A stretch of DNA of 58,469 nt, from the NCBI RefSeq assembly GCF_000819985.1, contig NZ_CDBZ01000071.1, forward strand, positions 1 to 58,469. Reading direction: 5' to 3'. Position 1 is the stretch's first letter; each line of letters begins with the position of its first letter. The stretch comes from Aeromonas media. GTDB lineage: Bacteria; Pseudomonadota; Gammaproteobacteria; Enterobacterales; Aeromonadaceae. Below are positions 21,459 through 29,984 of this stretch, piece after piece. Position numbers and translations under genes: made by a program. The notes beneath the pieces were generated by a model. That model saw only the letters and a program-made list of their open reading frames with translations. It searched no databases and was not told the origin of the DNA.

Positions 21459-22223
21459 TCAGCCAATGAACTGTCGCAACAGTGTGATGAAAGGCTCTGG
21501 ATGGGAGATGAAGGGGGCGTGGGAGGCCTTCTCCAGCACCAGGCTGCGGCTCGCGGGATAACGCTCGTCCAGCAGCGGTATGGCCGCCTTGGGCACCAGG
21601 GAGTCCAGCCTGCCATAGATCCGCAGCCAAGGCAGATCCAGACCGACCAGCTCATCCCGCAGATCCACGTCGGCCAACAGGCCGAGACCCGCCTCCAGCG
21701 CGGCAAGCTGGGGAGCCGGACGCTCCGCCAGCCAGTGGCGCAACTGGCGAATGTCGTTTCTGGCATGCTCGCTGCCCATGGCCTGGATCGCCAGGAAGCG
21801 CTCTATGGTCTGCATGAAGTCCCCCGCCAGCATCTGGTTGAACCCAGCAAGCACCTTGGGGGCTATCCCGGGCCAGTCTTCGCGGGCCATGAAGCAGGGG
21901 GAGCTGGCGACAGTAATGAGGGAGTGGAGGCGCTCGGGCCGGGTCAGGGCCAGCTGGCTCGCCACCAGACCGCCGAGGGACCAGCCGAGCAGATGGCATT
22001 TTTCCGGCAGGACTGTGGCAACCTGCTCCGCCAGCCAAGGCAGGGTGTACTCACTCCCCTCGTGCAGAGGGCTGTTGCCAAACCCGGGCAAGTCCACCAG
22101 GTGCAGCCGATAGTGGGCCGCCAACTGCTGGGCAATACCGTGCCAGACAGCACCATTCATGCCCCAGCCATGCAACAACACCAGGTCCTGGCCCTGGCCA
22201 AACCGCTCAACCGATACGCTCAT
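21459..22223 (-). CDS. bioH: pimeloyl-ACP methyl ester esterase BioH
   Basis: BioH removes the methyl group from pimeloyl-ACP methyl ester, ending the disguised fatty-acid stage of biotin synthesis. The 254 residues form an alpha/beta hydrolase. The nucleophile Ser82 lies in GWSLGG, the acid is in GRLDSLVP, and the histidine is in KASHAPF. The oxyanion region is LLHGWGMNG. It is divergent from comF with 38 nt between the starts, the same arrangement as bioH-gntX in E. coli. Confidence 0.95.
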   Translation of the reverse strand: MSVSVERFGQGQDLVLLHGWGMNGAVWHGIAQQLAAHYRLHLVDLPGFGNSPLHEGSEYTLPWLAEQVATVLPEKCHLLGWSLGGLVASQLALTRPERLHSLITVASSPCFMAREDWPGIAPKVLAGFNQMLAGDFMQTIERFLAIQAMGSEHARNDIRQLRHWLAERPAPQLAALEAGLGLLADVDLRDELVGLDLPWLRIYGRLDSLVPKAAIPLLDERYPASRSLVLEKASHAPFISHPEPFITLLRQFIG

Positions 22224-22261
22224 CTAGACTCAAGATCCCTGTTCATCTGCTTGGAGCCTGC

Positions 22262-22990
22262 ATGTTAAAGCGGCTGCTCGCCAAAGCAAGTCCGATCCTC
22301 GGCAGCCGGTCCGACTGGCTCGGCCTCTGCCTGCTCTGTCGCCAACCCTGTGATGATCAGCCTCTGCTGTGTAGCTGGTGCCAGCAGTCCCTGCACCAGC
22401 CTTGCCGCAAATGCAGGCTGTGCGCGACCCCCTTGCCAGAGCAACATACAGGAAACGAGCTGCTGTGCGGACGCTGCCAGCGCAGGCCCCCGCCCTGGGA
22501 GCGGCTGCAGGTGATAGGCGACTATCAGCCCCCCTACTCCCTGCTCATTCCCCGGCTGAAATACTCGGGCCAGATCCTGCTGGCGCCGCTGCTCGCCCAA
22601 CTGCTGGCCGACCATCTGGAGGGAGACGATCCTCCCGAGGTCATCATCCCCGTCCCCCTGCACTGGTGGCGCCAGTGGTGGCGCGGCTTCAATCAGGCAG
22701 AGGAGATAGGAACCGCCCTCGGCGAGCTCACCGGCATCCCCTGTGACACCCGGCTGCTGCGCAGGGTCAGGGCCACTCCGCAGCAAACCCGGCACAGTGC
22801 CGGCCAGCGGCGGCGGAACCTGCGCGGCGCCTTCCAGATAGCGCCCCACCATTACCGTCACGTGGCCCTGCTCGATGACGTGGTGACCACGGGGGCCACC
22901 GCAGGTCAGCTCAGCCGCCTGCTCCATGAGAGCGGTATCACCAGGGTGGAGGTGTGGGCCATCTGCCGTACCCTGAGACACCTCAAATAA
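22262..22990 (+). CDS. comF: ComF-family phosphoribosyltransferase-like protein (GntX/YhgH)
   Basis: ComF proteins are needed for DNA uptake in competent bacteria; in E. coli the homologue GntX/YhgH allows use of DNA as a nutrient. It has 242 residues. The N-terminal half carries paired cysteines (CLLCRQPC, CSWC, CRKCRLC, CGRC) for a zinc finger. The C-terminal half is a type I phosphoribosyltransferase fold with the PRPP motif VALLDDVVTTGATAG. The start ATG at 22262 follows directly on the divergent bioH promoter region. Confidence 0.92.
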   Translation: MLKRLLAKASPILGSRSDWLGLCLLCRQPCDDQPLLCSWCQQSLHQPCRKCRLCATPLPEQHTGNELLCGRCQRRPPPWERLQVIGDYQPPYSLLIPRLKYSGQILLAPLLAQLLADHLEGDDPPEVIIPVPLHWWRQWWRGFNQAEEIGTALGELTGIPCDTRLLRRVRATPQQTRHSAGQRRRNLRGAFQIAPHHYRHVALLDDVVTTGATAGQLSRLLHESGITRVEVWAICRTLRHLK

Positions 22991-23138
22991 CCGGGCAGGG
23001 ATCCGGCCAAGCAGGCCGATGGCGGCATGATTCCGATACGCCCGGGCTCACAAGCTCGCCATCGACACGCTACCCAAGCCCCTCCAAGCGAGTTATCATG
23101 AATACCCTAGTCGTACACTCAGGTTTATGAGGATAGTG

Positions 23139-23717
23139 ATGATCAGCATTTCCGACACCGCCCAGGCCCACTTCCGCAAGTTGCTGGAAAAGCAGCCTGA
23201 TGGCACCAACATCCGGGTGTTTGTGGTCAATCCGGGAACCCAGAATGCCGAGTGCGGCGTATCCTATTGCCCACCCGACGCGGTCGATCCGGAAGATCAA
23301 CACCTGCCCTTCAGTGGCTTCGACTGCCTGGTCGATCCCCTGAGCGCCCCTTACCTAGTCGATGCCACCATCGACTTCGTCACCGATCAGATGGGCTCCC
23401 AGCTCACCCTCAAGGCGCCAAACGCCAAGATGCGCAAGGTGGCCGACGATGCGCCCCTGGCCGACCGCATCGAGTACGTGCTGATGTCTGAAGTGAACCC
23501 CATGCTGGCCGGTCACGGTGGCAAGGTGACCTTGATTGACATTACCGACGACAAGCTGGCGATTTTGCAGTTTGGTGGTGGTTGCAACGGCTGTTCTCAG
23601 GTGGATTACACCCTGAAAGAGGGGATCGAGAAGCAGCTGCTGGAGAAATTCCCGGGCGAGCTCAACGGCGTGAAGGATGCCACCGAGCACCAGCGTGGCG
23701 ATCACTCCTACTACTGA
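23139..23717 (+). CDS. nfuA: Fe-S biogenesis protein NfuA
   Basis: NfuA carries and delivers [4Fe-4S] clusters to client enzymes. It has 192 residues from the ATG at 23139 ([12 protein letters not shown]), with GAGGAT just upstream. The N-terminal degenerate A-type domain is followed by the Nfu domain with the CxxC cluster ligands Cys149 and Cys152 (GGGCNGCS). The C-terminus [10 protein letters not shown] is family-specific. It follows comF by 148 nt, as in E. coli gntX-nfuA. Confidence 0.97.
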   Translation: MISISDTAQAHFRKLLEKQPDGTNIRVFVVNPGTQNAECGVSYCPPDAVDPEDQHLPFSGFDCLVDPLSAPYLVDATIDFVTDQMGSQLTLKAPNAKMRKVADDAPLADRIEYVLMSEVNPMLAGHGGKVTLIDITDDKLAILQFGGGCNGCSQVDYTLKEGIEKQLLEKFPGELNGVKDATEHQRGDHSYY

Positions 23718-23740
23718 TTTGTTGCCATTTCGGCGCAAAG

Positions 23741-23770
23741 AAAAGGCCCCGCCAGCTGGCGGGGCCTTTT
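23741..23770. terminator. bidirectional terminator between nfuA and gpsA
   Basis: A perfect 30-nt palindrome with arms AAAAGGCCCCGCCAG and CTGGCGGGGCCTTTT lies between convergent stops, with A/T runs on both sides. Confidence 0.9.
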
Positions 23771-23789
23771 GCATTCTGCGGCGGGCAGA

Positions 23790-24794
23790 TCACTCGTCCT
23801 TCTTGTCTCGCGACAGCAGGGCGATGGCCGCCTCTTTCGGGTTCTTGCCTTCGTACAGCACCTTGAAGATCTGCTCGCAGATGGGCATCTCGACGCCACA
23901 ACGGGCCGCCAGCAGATGCACCTCCTTGGTGTTGCGATAACCTTCCACCACCTGACCGATCTCGGTCATGGCGGTTTCCACCGACTTGCCGGCCCCGAGG
24001 GCCAGACCGAAGCGACGGTTGCGCGACTGGTTGTCGGTGCAGGTCAGCACCAGATCCCCGAGCCCTGCCATCCCCATGAAGGTCTTGGCATCCGCACCCA
24101 GTGCGGCGCCGAGGCGTTGCATCTCCACCAGGCCCCGAGTGATAAGCGCGGTTCTGGCGTTGGCGCCAAAGCCCAGCCCGTCGGAGAGACCGGCGCCGAT
24201 GGCGATGACGTTCTTGACCGCCCCACCCAGCTGCAGACCGATGAAGTCCGGATTGGTATAGACCCGGAACGAGCGGCCGCAGTGCAGCAGTTGCGAGAGA
24301 TCATCGGCAAAGTCGTCGTGGGTCGACGCCACCGAGATGGCGGTCGGCAGGCCGGCAGCCAGCTCCCTGGCAAAGGTCGGACCCGAGATCACCGCCAGCG
24401 GGATAGTCTCCCCCAGCACGTCACGGGCCACGTCCTGCAACAGGCGGCCGCTGTCCGGCTCCAACCCCTTGGTGGCCCAGGCGATACGGGTATCGGGGCG
24501 CAGGAAGGGTTTGACCCGGGCCAGCACCTGACCGAACACATGGCTCGGCACCACCAGCAGCAACACGGGAGCGGCCTGCACCGCCGCTTGCAGATCCGCA
24601 GTCAGCTGCAGATCTGCAGGGAAAGGGACATCAGGCAGAAACGCCTTGTTGCAGCGATCTTGTTCCAGCTCGGCGACATGGGCAGGATCGTGACCCCACA
24701 GCAGGGTCGGATGGCCGTTGCGCGCCAGAGAAATGGCAAGGGCGGAGCCATAAGACCCCGCCCCCAAGACCGAGATTGCGATCTGGTCGGCCAT
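23790..24794 (-). CDS. gpsA: glycerol-3-phosphate dehydrogenase [NAD(P)+]
   Basis: GpsA reduces dihydroxyacetone phosphate to sn-glycerol-3-phosphate, the backbone for phospholipids. It has 334 residues. The Rossmann motif is at the N-terminus ([20 protein letters not shown]). The catalytic lysine region [20 protein letters not shown] and the substrate-binding end of the helical domain are present. It is 2 nt after the secB stop, an arrangement shared with E. coli secB-gpsA. Confidence 0.97.
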   Translation of the reverse strand: MADQIAISVLGAGSYGSALAISLARNGHPTLLWGHDPAHVAELEQDRCNKAFLPDVPFPADLQLTADLQAAVQAAPVLLLVVPSHVFGQVLARVKPFLRPDTRIAWATKGLEPDSGRLLQDVARDVLGETIPLAVISGPTFARELAAGLPTAISVASTHDDFADDLSQLLHCGRSFRVYTNPDFIGLQLGGAVKNVIAIGAGLSDGLGFGANARTALITRGLVEMQRLGAALGADAKTFMGMAGLGDLVLTCTDNQSRNRRFGLALGAGKSVETAMTEIGQVVEGYRNTKEVHLLAARCGVEMPICEQIFKVLYEGKNPKEAAIALLSRDKKDE

Positions 24795-24796
24795 TA

Positions 24797-25267
24797 TCAG
24801 GCTTCCGCAGTCGCCTGCTGGGCCTGAACCTGTGCCATGTGCTGGGCAAACAGGGCGTCGAAGTTGACCGGTGCCAGGTTCAGCTGCGGGAAGGAACCCT
24901 TGCTCACCAGGTTGGCCACGGCTTCGCGGGCATAGGGGAACAGAATGTTCGGGCAGAAGGCGGCCAGGCAGTGTGCCAGCTGCGGCTCCGGCAGGTTGCC
25001 GATGGTGAAGATACCAGCCTGCTGCACTTCACACAGGAAGGCAGTTTCGGTTTCCAGCTTGCAGGTCACGGTCAGGGTCAGCACGACCTCGTACACGCCG
25101 TCAGCCAGGACATTGGTCTTGGTGTCCATGTCCAGCTTGACGTCCGGCTGCCACTCTTTCTGGAAGATGTGCGGAGTATTGGGGGCTTCGAAGGAGACAT
25201 CCTTGGTGTAGACACGCTGGATGTGGAATTCCGGTTGCACTTCCTGATTGTTGATTTCGTCAGCCAT
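24797..25267 (-). CDS. secB: protein-export chaperone SecB
   Basis: SecB is a cytoplasmic tetrameric chaperone that keeps secretory preproteins unfolded and hands them to SecA. It has 156 residues; the core strand [20 protein letters not shown] and the acidic SecA-contact surface are conserved. It lies 47 nt after the rhodanese gene and directly before gpsA. In E. coli grxC sits between the rhodanese gene and secB; there is no room for it here. Confidence 0.97.
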   Translation of the reverse strand: MADEINNQEVQPEFHIQRVYTKDVSFEAPNTPHIFQKEWQPDVKLDMDTKTNVLADGVYEVVLTLTVTCKLETETAFLCEVQQAGIFTIGNLPEPQLAHCLAAFCPNILFPYAREAVANLVSKGSFPQLNLAPVNFDALFAQHMAQVQAQQATAEA

Positions 25268-25314
25268 TTCGTTTGATTCCTTTTTAAGAAAATAGGTGGG
25301 CGCAGGCCCTTAAA

Positions 25315-25746
25315 TCAGCGTTTTTTGGTCACCGGCAGATTATCTGCACGCCATTGGGCCATGCCACCGCTGAGCACATATACCTGTTTGAAGCCGGCCT
25401 TGCTCAGTTGGCGACCCGCGCCACCAGCGGTCATCCCCGACTCGCACACCACTATGATGGGGGCATCTTTGTGCTTTTCAACCGGGCCCAGATTGTTCGC
25501 CTGGATCTGGGTGAGGGGAAGGTGATGGGCACCGGCCAGATGACCCTTGGCAAACTCATCCTGACTGCGAATGTCCACCACGATGGCATTTTCACGGTTG
25601 ATCAGCAGGGTGGCGCCGTGATTGTTCACCGCCTTCACCGGAGAAAAACGAGCACGCACAGTGGTATACACCAGGGTGCCTGCCAGGCCGAACCAGGCTG
25701 CTGCCAGCAGCGGGTTGCGGGCCGCAAAATCCAAATACTCTTGCAT
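25315..25746 (-). CDS. yibN: membrane-anchored rhodanese-like protein (YibN type)
   Basis: A single-domain sulfurtransferase-like protein of unknown substrate. It has 143 residues with one transmembrane segment near the N-terminus (about 9-30) and a rhodanese domain facing the cytoplasm. The active-site loop is CESGMTAGG with Cys101. It is divergent from gpmI across 336 nt and upstream of secB-gpsA, as E. coli yibN is. Confidence 0.9.
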   Translation of the reverse strand: MQEYLDFAARNPLLAAAWFGLAGTLVYTTVRARFSPVKAVNNHGATLLINRENAIVVDIRSQDEFAKGHLAGAHHLPLTQIQANNLGPVEKHKDAPIIVVCESGMTAGGAGRQLSKAGFKQVYVLSGGMAQWRADNLPVTKKR

Positions 25747-25779
25747 CTTCTACTATCCAGGGACCAAGACAAGGGCCCG

Positions 25780-25808
25780 AGTATACATGGGGCCCTTGAT
25801 AAGATCAG
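25780..25808 (-). promoter_or_regulatory. candidate promoter of yibN-secB-gpsA
   Basis: On the minus strand a -10 TATACT (25780-25785) lies 17 nt from CTGATC (25803-25808). The -10 matches 5 of 6; the -35 is weak. The rest of the 336-nt gap between yibN and gpmI shows only the candidate gpmI promoter. Confidence 0.4.
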
Positions 25809-26002
25809 CCATCTTGGCGGCAAAGCGAGAGCAAGCTCCCATCAGGGATTGCCCGTCCCAAAACCGGCTTGGGGAAGGGCTGCCACCCGCTTCGGGAGAG
25901 AGGCGCCAGGGGGAGAACCCTACACAAAGACAAGCCAGCAACATGCCGAAAACAGTGGGATAACAGGTAAAAACAGAGGTGGAAGAGGGACTTGGCTATC
26001 AG

Positions 26003-26030
26003 GTGACTATTTCGGCAGATGTAGTAATAT
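26003..26030 (+). promoter_or_regulatory. candidate promoter of gpmI-envC
   Basis: A -35 GTGACT (26003-26008) and -10 TAATAT (26025-26030) are 16 nt apart, about 50 nt before the gpmI ATG. Both are partial matches in a locally AT-rich stretch. Confidence 0.35.
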
Positions 26031-26082
26031 TACGCTAGTTTCACTTCCCGCAATTCATTCCTATCCGAGAGGACATAGTCTT

Positions 26083-27612
26083 ATGTCAACAGCTAAGAAA
26101 CCTTTGGTTCTGGTCATCATGGACGGTTGGGGCTACAGCACCAAGCAAGAGCACAACGCCGTTGCCGCCGCCAAGACCCCGAATCTGGATCGCCTGGCCC
26201 GTGACTACACCAGCACCCTGATCTCCGGCTCCGGCCTGGACGTGGGTCTGCCGGACGGCCAGATGGGCAACTCCGAAGTGGGCCACGTCAACATCGGCGC
26301 CGGTCGCATCGTCTACCAGGAGCTGACCCGCATCTCCAAAGACATCCAGGACGGCGACTTCTTCCAGAACGTCGAGCTGGGCAAGGCTGTTGACACCGCC
26401 GTGACCAAAGGCAAGGCCGTGCACATCATGGGCCTGATGTCCCCGGGTGGCGTACACAGCCACGAAGAGCACATCATGGGCATGATCGAAATGGCCGCCA
26501 AGCGTGGCGCCGAGAAGATCTACTTCCACGCCTTCCTGGATGGCCGTGACGTACCGCCGCGCTCCGCCCAGTCCTCCATCGAGCTGTTCGACGCCCTGTT
26601 CGCCCGTCTGGGCAAGGGTCGTTTCGCCTCCATGATCGGCCGTTACTTCGCCATGGACCGTGACAATCGTTGGGATCGCGTGCAGCAAGCCTATGACCTG
26701 ATGACCCAGGGCAAGGGCGAGTTCACCGCCGACAGCGCCAGCGAAGCCCTGGCCAATGCCTACGCCCGCGACGAGAACGACGAGTTCGTCAAGGCCACCC
26801 GCATCGGTGACGCCGCCCCGATGGAAGACGGCGATGCGCTGATCTTCATGAACTTCCGTGCCGACCGTGCCCGCGAGATCACCCGCGCCTTCGTCGACAG
26901 CGACTTCACCGGCTTCGCCCGTGCCGCCACCCCGGCCCTGAACTTTGTGATGCTGACCGAGTACGCGGCCGACATCAAGACTGCCTGCGCCTACCCGCCC
27001 ACTGCCCTGGTGAACACCCTGGGTGAATGGCTCGCCAAGCAGGGCAAGACCCAGCTGCGCATCTCCGAGACCGAGAAGTACGCCCACGTCACCTTCTTCT
27101 TCAACGGTGGCGAAGAGTCCTGCTTCACCGGCGAAGATCGCGAGATCGTCGCCAGCCCGAAAGTGGCCACCTACGACCTGCAGCCGGAAATGAGCTCCGA
27201 AGAGCTGACCGACAAGCTGGTCGGCGCCATCAAGAGCGGCAAGTACGACGTCATCATCTGCAACTACCCGAACGGCGACATGGTTGGCCACACCGGCGTG
27301 TTCGATGCGGCCGTCAAGGCCTGCGAAGCCGTTGACCACTGCATCGGTCGCGTCACCGAGGCCCTGGCCGAAGTGGGTGGCGAGTGCCTGATCACCGCCG
27401 ACCACGGCAACGCCGAGAAGATGCTGGACGAAGAGACTGGTCAGGCGCACACCGCCCACACCAATCTGCCGGTTCCCCTCATCTATTTCGGTCGCAAGGC
27501 CGAGGTACTGGAAGGCGGTAAATTGTCCGATCTGGCCCCGACCATGCTGACTCTGATGGGTCTGCCTGTCCCGCCGGAAATGACTGGCAAGCCCCTGATG
27601 ATTCTGAAATAA
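26083..27612 (+). CDS. gpmI: 2,3-bisphosphoglycerate-independent phosphoglycerate mutase
   Basis: GpmI interconverts 3- and 2-phosphoglycerate in glycolysis using two manganese ions. It has 509 residues from the ATG at 26083 ([19 protein letters not shown]), with GAGAGGA upstream. The frame is open far upstream, but the conserved metal-binding start fixes this ATG. The phosphorylated serine is Ser64 in [17 protein letters not shown], and the second metal site includes [10 protein letters not shown]. Codon use is strongly GC-ending, as expected for a highly expressed gene. It is followed 9 nt later by envC. Confidence 0.97.
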   Translation: MSTAKKPLVLVIMDGWGYSTKQEHNAVAAAKTPNLDRLARDYTSTLISGSGLDVGLPDGQMGNSEVGHVNIGAGRIVYQELTRISKDIQDGDFFQNVELGKAVDTAVTKGKAVHIMGLMSPGGVHSHEEHIMGMIEMAAKRGAEKIYFHAFLDGRDVPPRSAQSSIELFDALFARLGKGRFASMIGRYFAMDRDNRWDRVQQAYDLMTQGKGEFTADSASEALANAYARDENDEFVKATRIGDAAPMEDGDALIFMNFRADRAREITRAFVDSDFTGFARAATPALNFVMLTEYAADIKTACAYPPTALVNTLGEWLAKQGKTQLRISETEKYAHVTFFFNGGEESCFTGEDREIVASPKVATYDLQPEMSSEELTDKLVGAIKSGKYDVIICNYPNGDMVGHTGVFDAAVKACEAVDHCIGRVTEALAEVGGECLITADHGNAEKMLDEETGQAHTAHTNLPVPLIYFGRKAEVLEGGKLSDLAPTMLTLMGLPVPPEMTGKPLMILK

Positions 27613-27621
27613 TCCTGCCCC

Positions 27622-29025
27622 ATGCGGGGATGCGAAGTTATTTCACAGAAAACCAGTCGCGTCGGCCTGTTGGCCGGCGCGCTGTTTTTTTGCCTGATCG
27701 GCGGTGCCGGCACGGCCCAGGCTGCGAACCAGCAGCTGGGGGCCATGCAGTCCGAGATCAAGGAACAGCAGAAGACCCTCAAGCTCAGCAAGCAGGAGCT
27801 TGCCAAGCTCAACACCCAGCTCAAGGCTGACGAGCAGGCCATCTCGGCCGCCGCCGCCAAGCTGGATCAGACCAGACAGCAACTGAAGCAGAACCAGCAG
27901 AAGCTGGCCGAGCTGCAGCAGGACAAGCTGGCGCTGGAACAACAAGCGAAACACCAGAAACAGTTGCTGGCCAAGCAGGCGGAAAGCGCCTTCCAGGCGG
28001 GCAACCACGACTACCTCAAGCTGCTGCTGAACCAGCAGGATCCGGCCAAGCTGAGCCGCTCTCTCGATTACTACGACTACCTCAACAAGGCCCGCATCGA
28101 GGCCATAGACGCCCTGCGCGCCACCCGCAACAAGCTGGCGAAAAACCAGCTGGCCACCAAAGAGACCGAGACCAGGCTGCAGACCCTGCTGAGTGAACAG
28201 CAGCAGCATCACCAGAGCCTGCTGGCCAGCCAGCAGAGCCGGGCCAAGGTGCGCAACCAGTTGCAGCAGTCGGTGCAAAACGACGAACAGAAGCTCACCA
28301 AGCTGGTCAAGGCGGAGAAAGCCCTGAAAGCGCGGCTGGAAGAGCTGCGCCGTCAGCGGGAAGAGCAGGAACGCCGCGAAAGGGCCGAGCGGGAGCGCCT
28401 CGCCAAGATCAAGGCTGAGCAGGAGCGCCAGCGCCGCCTGGAGGCGCAGCGACTGGCCGCCGAGCAGAAGCGGATTGCCGAGCAGCAACGGATCGCGGCA
28501 CAGCAGCGGCAGGCCGGCGAACAGCAAAGGCTCGCCGCCGAACAACAGAGAGTCACCGAACAGCAGAACCGGGTGGCGAAGCAACAAGCCGCCGCACGCA
28601 GCAGCAGCACCAAGGCAAGTGGCAGCTACAACGGCCTCAGCACCAACGGCAGTCTGCGCTGGCCGGTACAGGGCCCCATCCTCATCTCCTATGGCTCGCC
28701 GCGCACCGCCGAGCTCAAGTGGAAGGGCACCCTGATAGGCGCAAGCGAGGGGACCCAGGTCAAGGCAGTCGCCCCTGGCCAGGTGGTCTATGCGGACTGG
28801 CTCGACGGCTTCGGCATGCTGCTGGTGATCGATCACGGCCGCGGCTACATGAGCCTCTACGGTCACAACCAGTCGCTGCTGCGTCAGGTGGGCCAGAGCG
28901 TGGAACAGGGCGAACCCGTGGCCCTGGTCGGCGACAGCGGCGGTCAGGACAGACCCGGTCTCTACTTCGAGATCCGTTACCAGGGCGAGGCCATCAACCC
29001 GACCAAGTGGCTGGCCAGACGCTGA
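27622..29025 (+). CDS. envC: murein hydrolase activator EnvC
   Basis: EnvC is a periplasmic divisome protein, recruited by FtsEX, that activates amidases AmiA and AmiB during cell separation. It has 467 residues. A signal peptide of about 34 residues ends ...TAQA. A long coiled coil rich in Gln, Lys and Arg spans about 40-330, and a LytM/M23 domain spans about 350-467. The M23 zinc ligands are degenerate (SLYGHN in place of HLYGH; IGASEG at the first site), so it is a catalytically dead activator like E. coli EnvC. It is coupled to gpmI; no clear ribosome binding site precedes the ATG. Confidence 0.93.
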   Translation: MRGCEVISQKTSRVGLLAGALFFCLIGGAGTAQAANQQLGAMQSEIKEQQKTLKLSKQELAKLNTQLKADEQAISAAAAKLDQTRQQLKQNQQKLAELQQDKLALEQQAKHQKQLLAKQAESAFQAGNHDYLKLLLNQQDPAKLSRSLDYYDYLNKARIEAIDALRATRNKLAKNQLATKETETRLQTLLSEQQQHHQSLLASQQSRAKVRNQLQQSVQNDEQKLTKLVKAEKALKARLEELRRQREEQERRERAERERLAKIKAEQERQRRLEAQRLAAEQKRIAEQQRIAAQQRQAGEQQRLAAEQQRVTEQQNRVAKQQAAARSSSTKASGSYNGLSTNGSLRWPVQGPILISYGSPRTAELKWKGTLIGASEGTQVKAVAPGQVVYADWLDGFGMLLVIDHGRGYMSLYGHNQSLLRQVGQSVEQGEPVALVGDSGGQDRPGLYFEIRYQGEAINPTKWLARR

Positions 29026-29079
29026 GTCCCTGCTGACGGGGCCATCAACCCGGCCAACAACAGCTGGCCAGATGCTGAG
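28990..29079 (+). repeat. imperfect tandem duplication of the envC 3' end
   Basis: Bases 28990-29026, the last codons of envC through the stop, recur at 29041-29079 with two substitutions and a short indel. Both copies begin GCCATCAACCCG and end GCTGAG. The second copy lies outside the gene and is not translated in the envC frame. Confidence 0.8.
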
Positions 29080-29149
29080 CCAGCCCTTCTCCCGCGAGGG
29101 GAGAAGGGTGCAAAAGACGACAACACCGCTTCGTTTACCACTTCACCTA

Positions 29150-29180
29150 GCAAAAAGCCTGCATCGTGCAGGCTTTTTGC
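29150..29180. terminator. terminator between envC and the qnr-family gene
   Basis: A 14-bp perfect stem (GCAAAAAGCCTGCA/TGCAGGCTTTTTGC) with loop TCG lies between convergent genes and has T-runs in both directions. Confidence 0.85.
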
Positions 29181-29244
29181 TTTGCAGGGGAAGAGCAACG
29201 CCGCCCACCCCCGTTGATGAAAACTTACCTCTTTTCCACCCCGC

Positions 29245-29895
29245 TCAGGGGAAGACCACCAGCCCGATCTGCTCCAGCAGCCCCTGCTGCTGCTCTTCAT
29301 TGATCTGCACGCCGTCCAGGTTGACCCGGCGCAGATCCAGCCCGGGCAGGTCGCACTGGCGCAGATCGCAGCCCTGCAGGTTGAAGCTGGTCCAGTCGAT
29401 CTGCCCAAACTCGGAGCCGCTGAGATCGGATCCCGCCAGGGAGGCCCCCAGCAGGCTGGCCCCCTGCCAGCGGTTGCCGCCGAGCTCGCACCTCTCCAGC
29501 AGGCAGCCGTCGAAGTTGGCGTAGCTGAAGTTGTTGCCGGTCAGATGGGCATCGCAGAAGTAGCTCTTGACGGTGATCTGGTTGGCAAAGCTGGCGTGGG
29601 CGAAGTTGATGCCCATGGCCTGGCAGTCGCGCATCTCCAACCCCAGGCACTGGCTGCGACTAAAGTCAGCCAGGGTGAGGTCGCAGCGCAGGAAGCTCGC
29701 CTCCCGCAAATCGCAGCCCTGCAACTGGCAGCCGAGCTCGCGCTCCCGCTCGTAGAAGCTGCAGTCAACAAAGCGGCATTCGGCCAGATCGAGCCAGGAG
29801 AAATTGCAGCCGACGAAGCGGCACTCCGAGAACGATTGCCCCTCCACCTCCTGCTGCTCGAACCTTTTCCCCTCGAAGCACTTGCCCTTGATCAT
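29245..29895 (-). CDS. qnr: Qnr-family pentapeptide repeat protein
   Basis: Qnr proteins mimic B-form DNA as right-handed beta helices, bind gyrase and topoisomerase IV, and reduce quinolone action. The 216 residues from the ATG at 29895 (MIKGKCFEGKRFEQQEVEG) have AGGAGAGG upstream. An ATG further upstream is open but weaker. Pentapeptide repeats of the form A(D/N)(L/F)xx run almost end to end, with loop breaks around residues 45-52 and 100-112. The order of segments (CDFS-like, YFCDAHLTG, DLRRVNLDGVQI) follows QnrA. It resembles the structurally known Aeromonas AhQnr. It is divergent from gntR and shares its 89-nt intergenic region and GntR operator. Confidence 0.88.
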   Translation of the reverse strand: MIKGKCFEGKRFEQQEVEGQSFSECRFVGCNFSWLDLAECRFVDCSFYERERELGCQLQGCDLREASFLRCDLTLADFSRSQCLGLEMRDCQAMGINFAHASFANQITVKSYFCDAHLTGNNFSYANFDGCLLERCELGGNRWQGASLLGASLAGSDLSGSEFGQIDWTSFNLQGCDLRQCDLPGLDLRRVNLDGVQINEEQQQGLLEQIGLVVFP

Positions 29896-29925
29896 CCCCA
29901 GCCTCTCCTGTGATGGCGTCATATG

Positions 29926-29954
29926 CTGACTTTTTTGCGCAAAAACGGTAATGT
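29926..29954 (+). promoter_or_regulatory. candidate gntR promoter
   Basis: A -35 CTGACT (29926-29931) and -10 TAATGT (29949-29954) are separated by 17 nt. The spacer contains the palindrome TTTTTGCGCAAAAA (29932-29945). The -10 overlaps the GntR operator, which fits autorepression. Confidence 0.5.
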
Positions 29955-29967
29955 TACCTGTAACATT
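29950..29967. promoter_or_regulatory. GntR operator between qnr and gntR
   Basis: A perfect 18-bp palindrome, AATGTTAC-CT-GTAACATT, matches the LacI-family gluconate operator (core GTTACC/GGTAAC). Its centre is CT rather than CG. It lies 17 nt before the gntR ATG and 54 nt before the divergent qnr ATG. Confidence 0.8.
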
Positions 29968-29984
29968 CTTTGCCGGATCCCGAG

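Noticed and set aside
22991..23138. CGGCC-AAGCA-GGCCG hairpin between comF and nfuA
   Set aside because: Short stem without a T-run; no support as terminator or riboswitch.
26086..27459. Long open frame antisense to gpmI
   Set aside because: Shadow of a highly biased gene; Gly/Val/His-rich translation without domain signatures.
29880..29984. Possible LexA box controlling qnr
   Set aside because: Some qnr genes are SOS-controlled, but no CTGT-N8-ACAG pattern is present between qnr and gntR.
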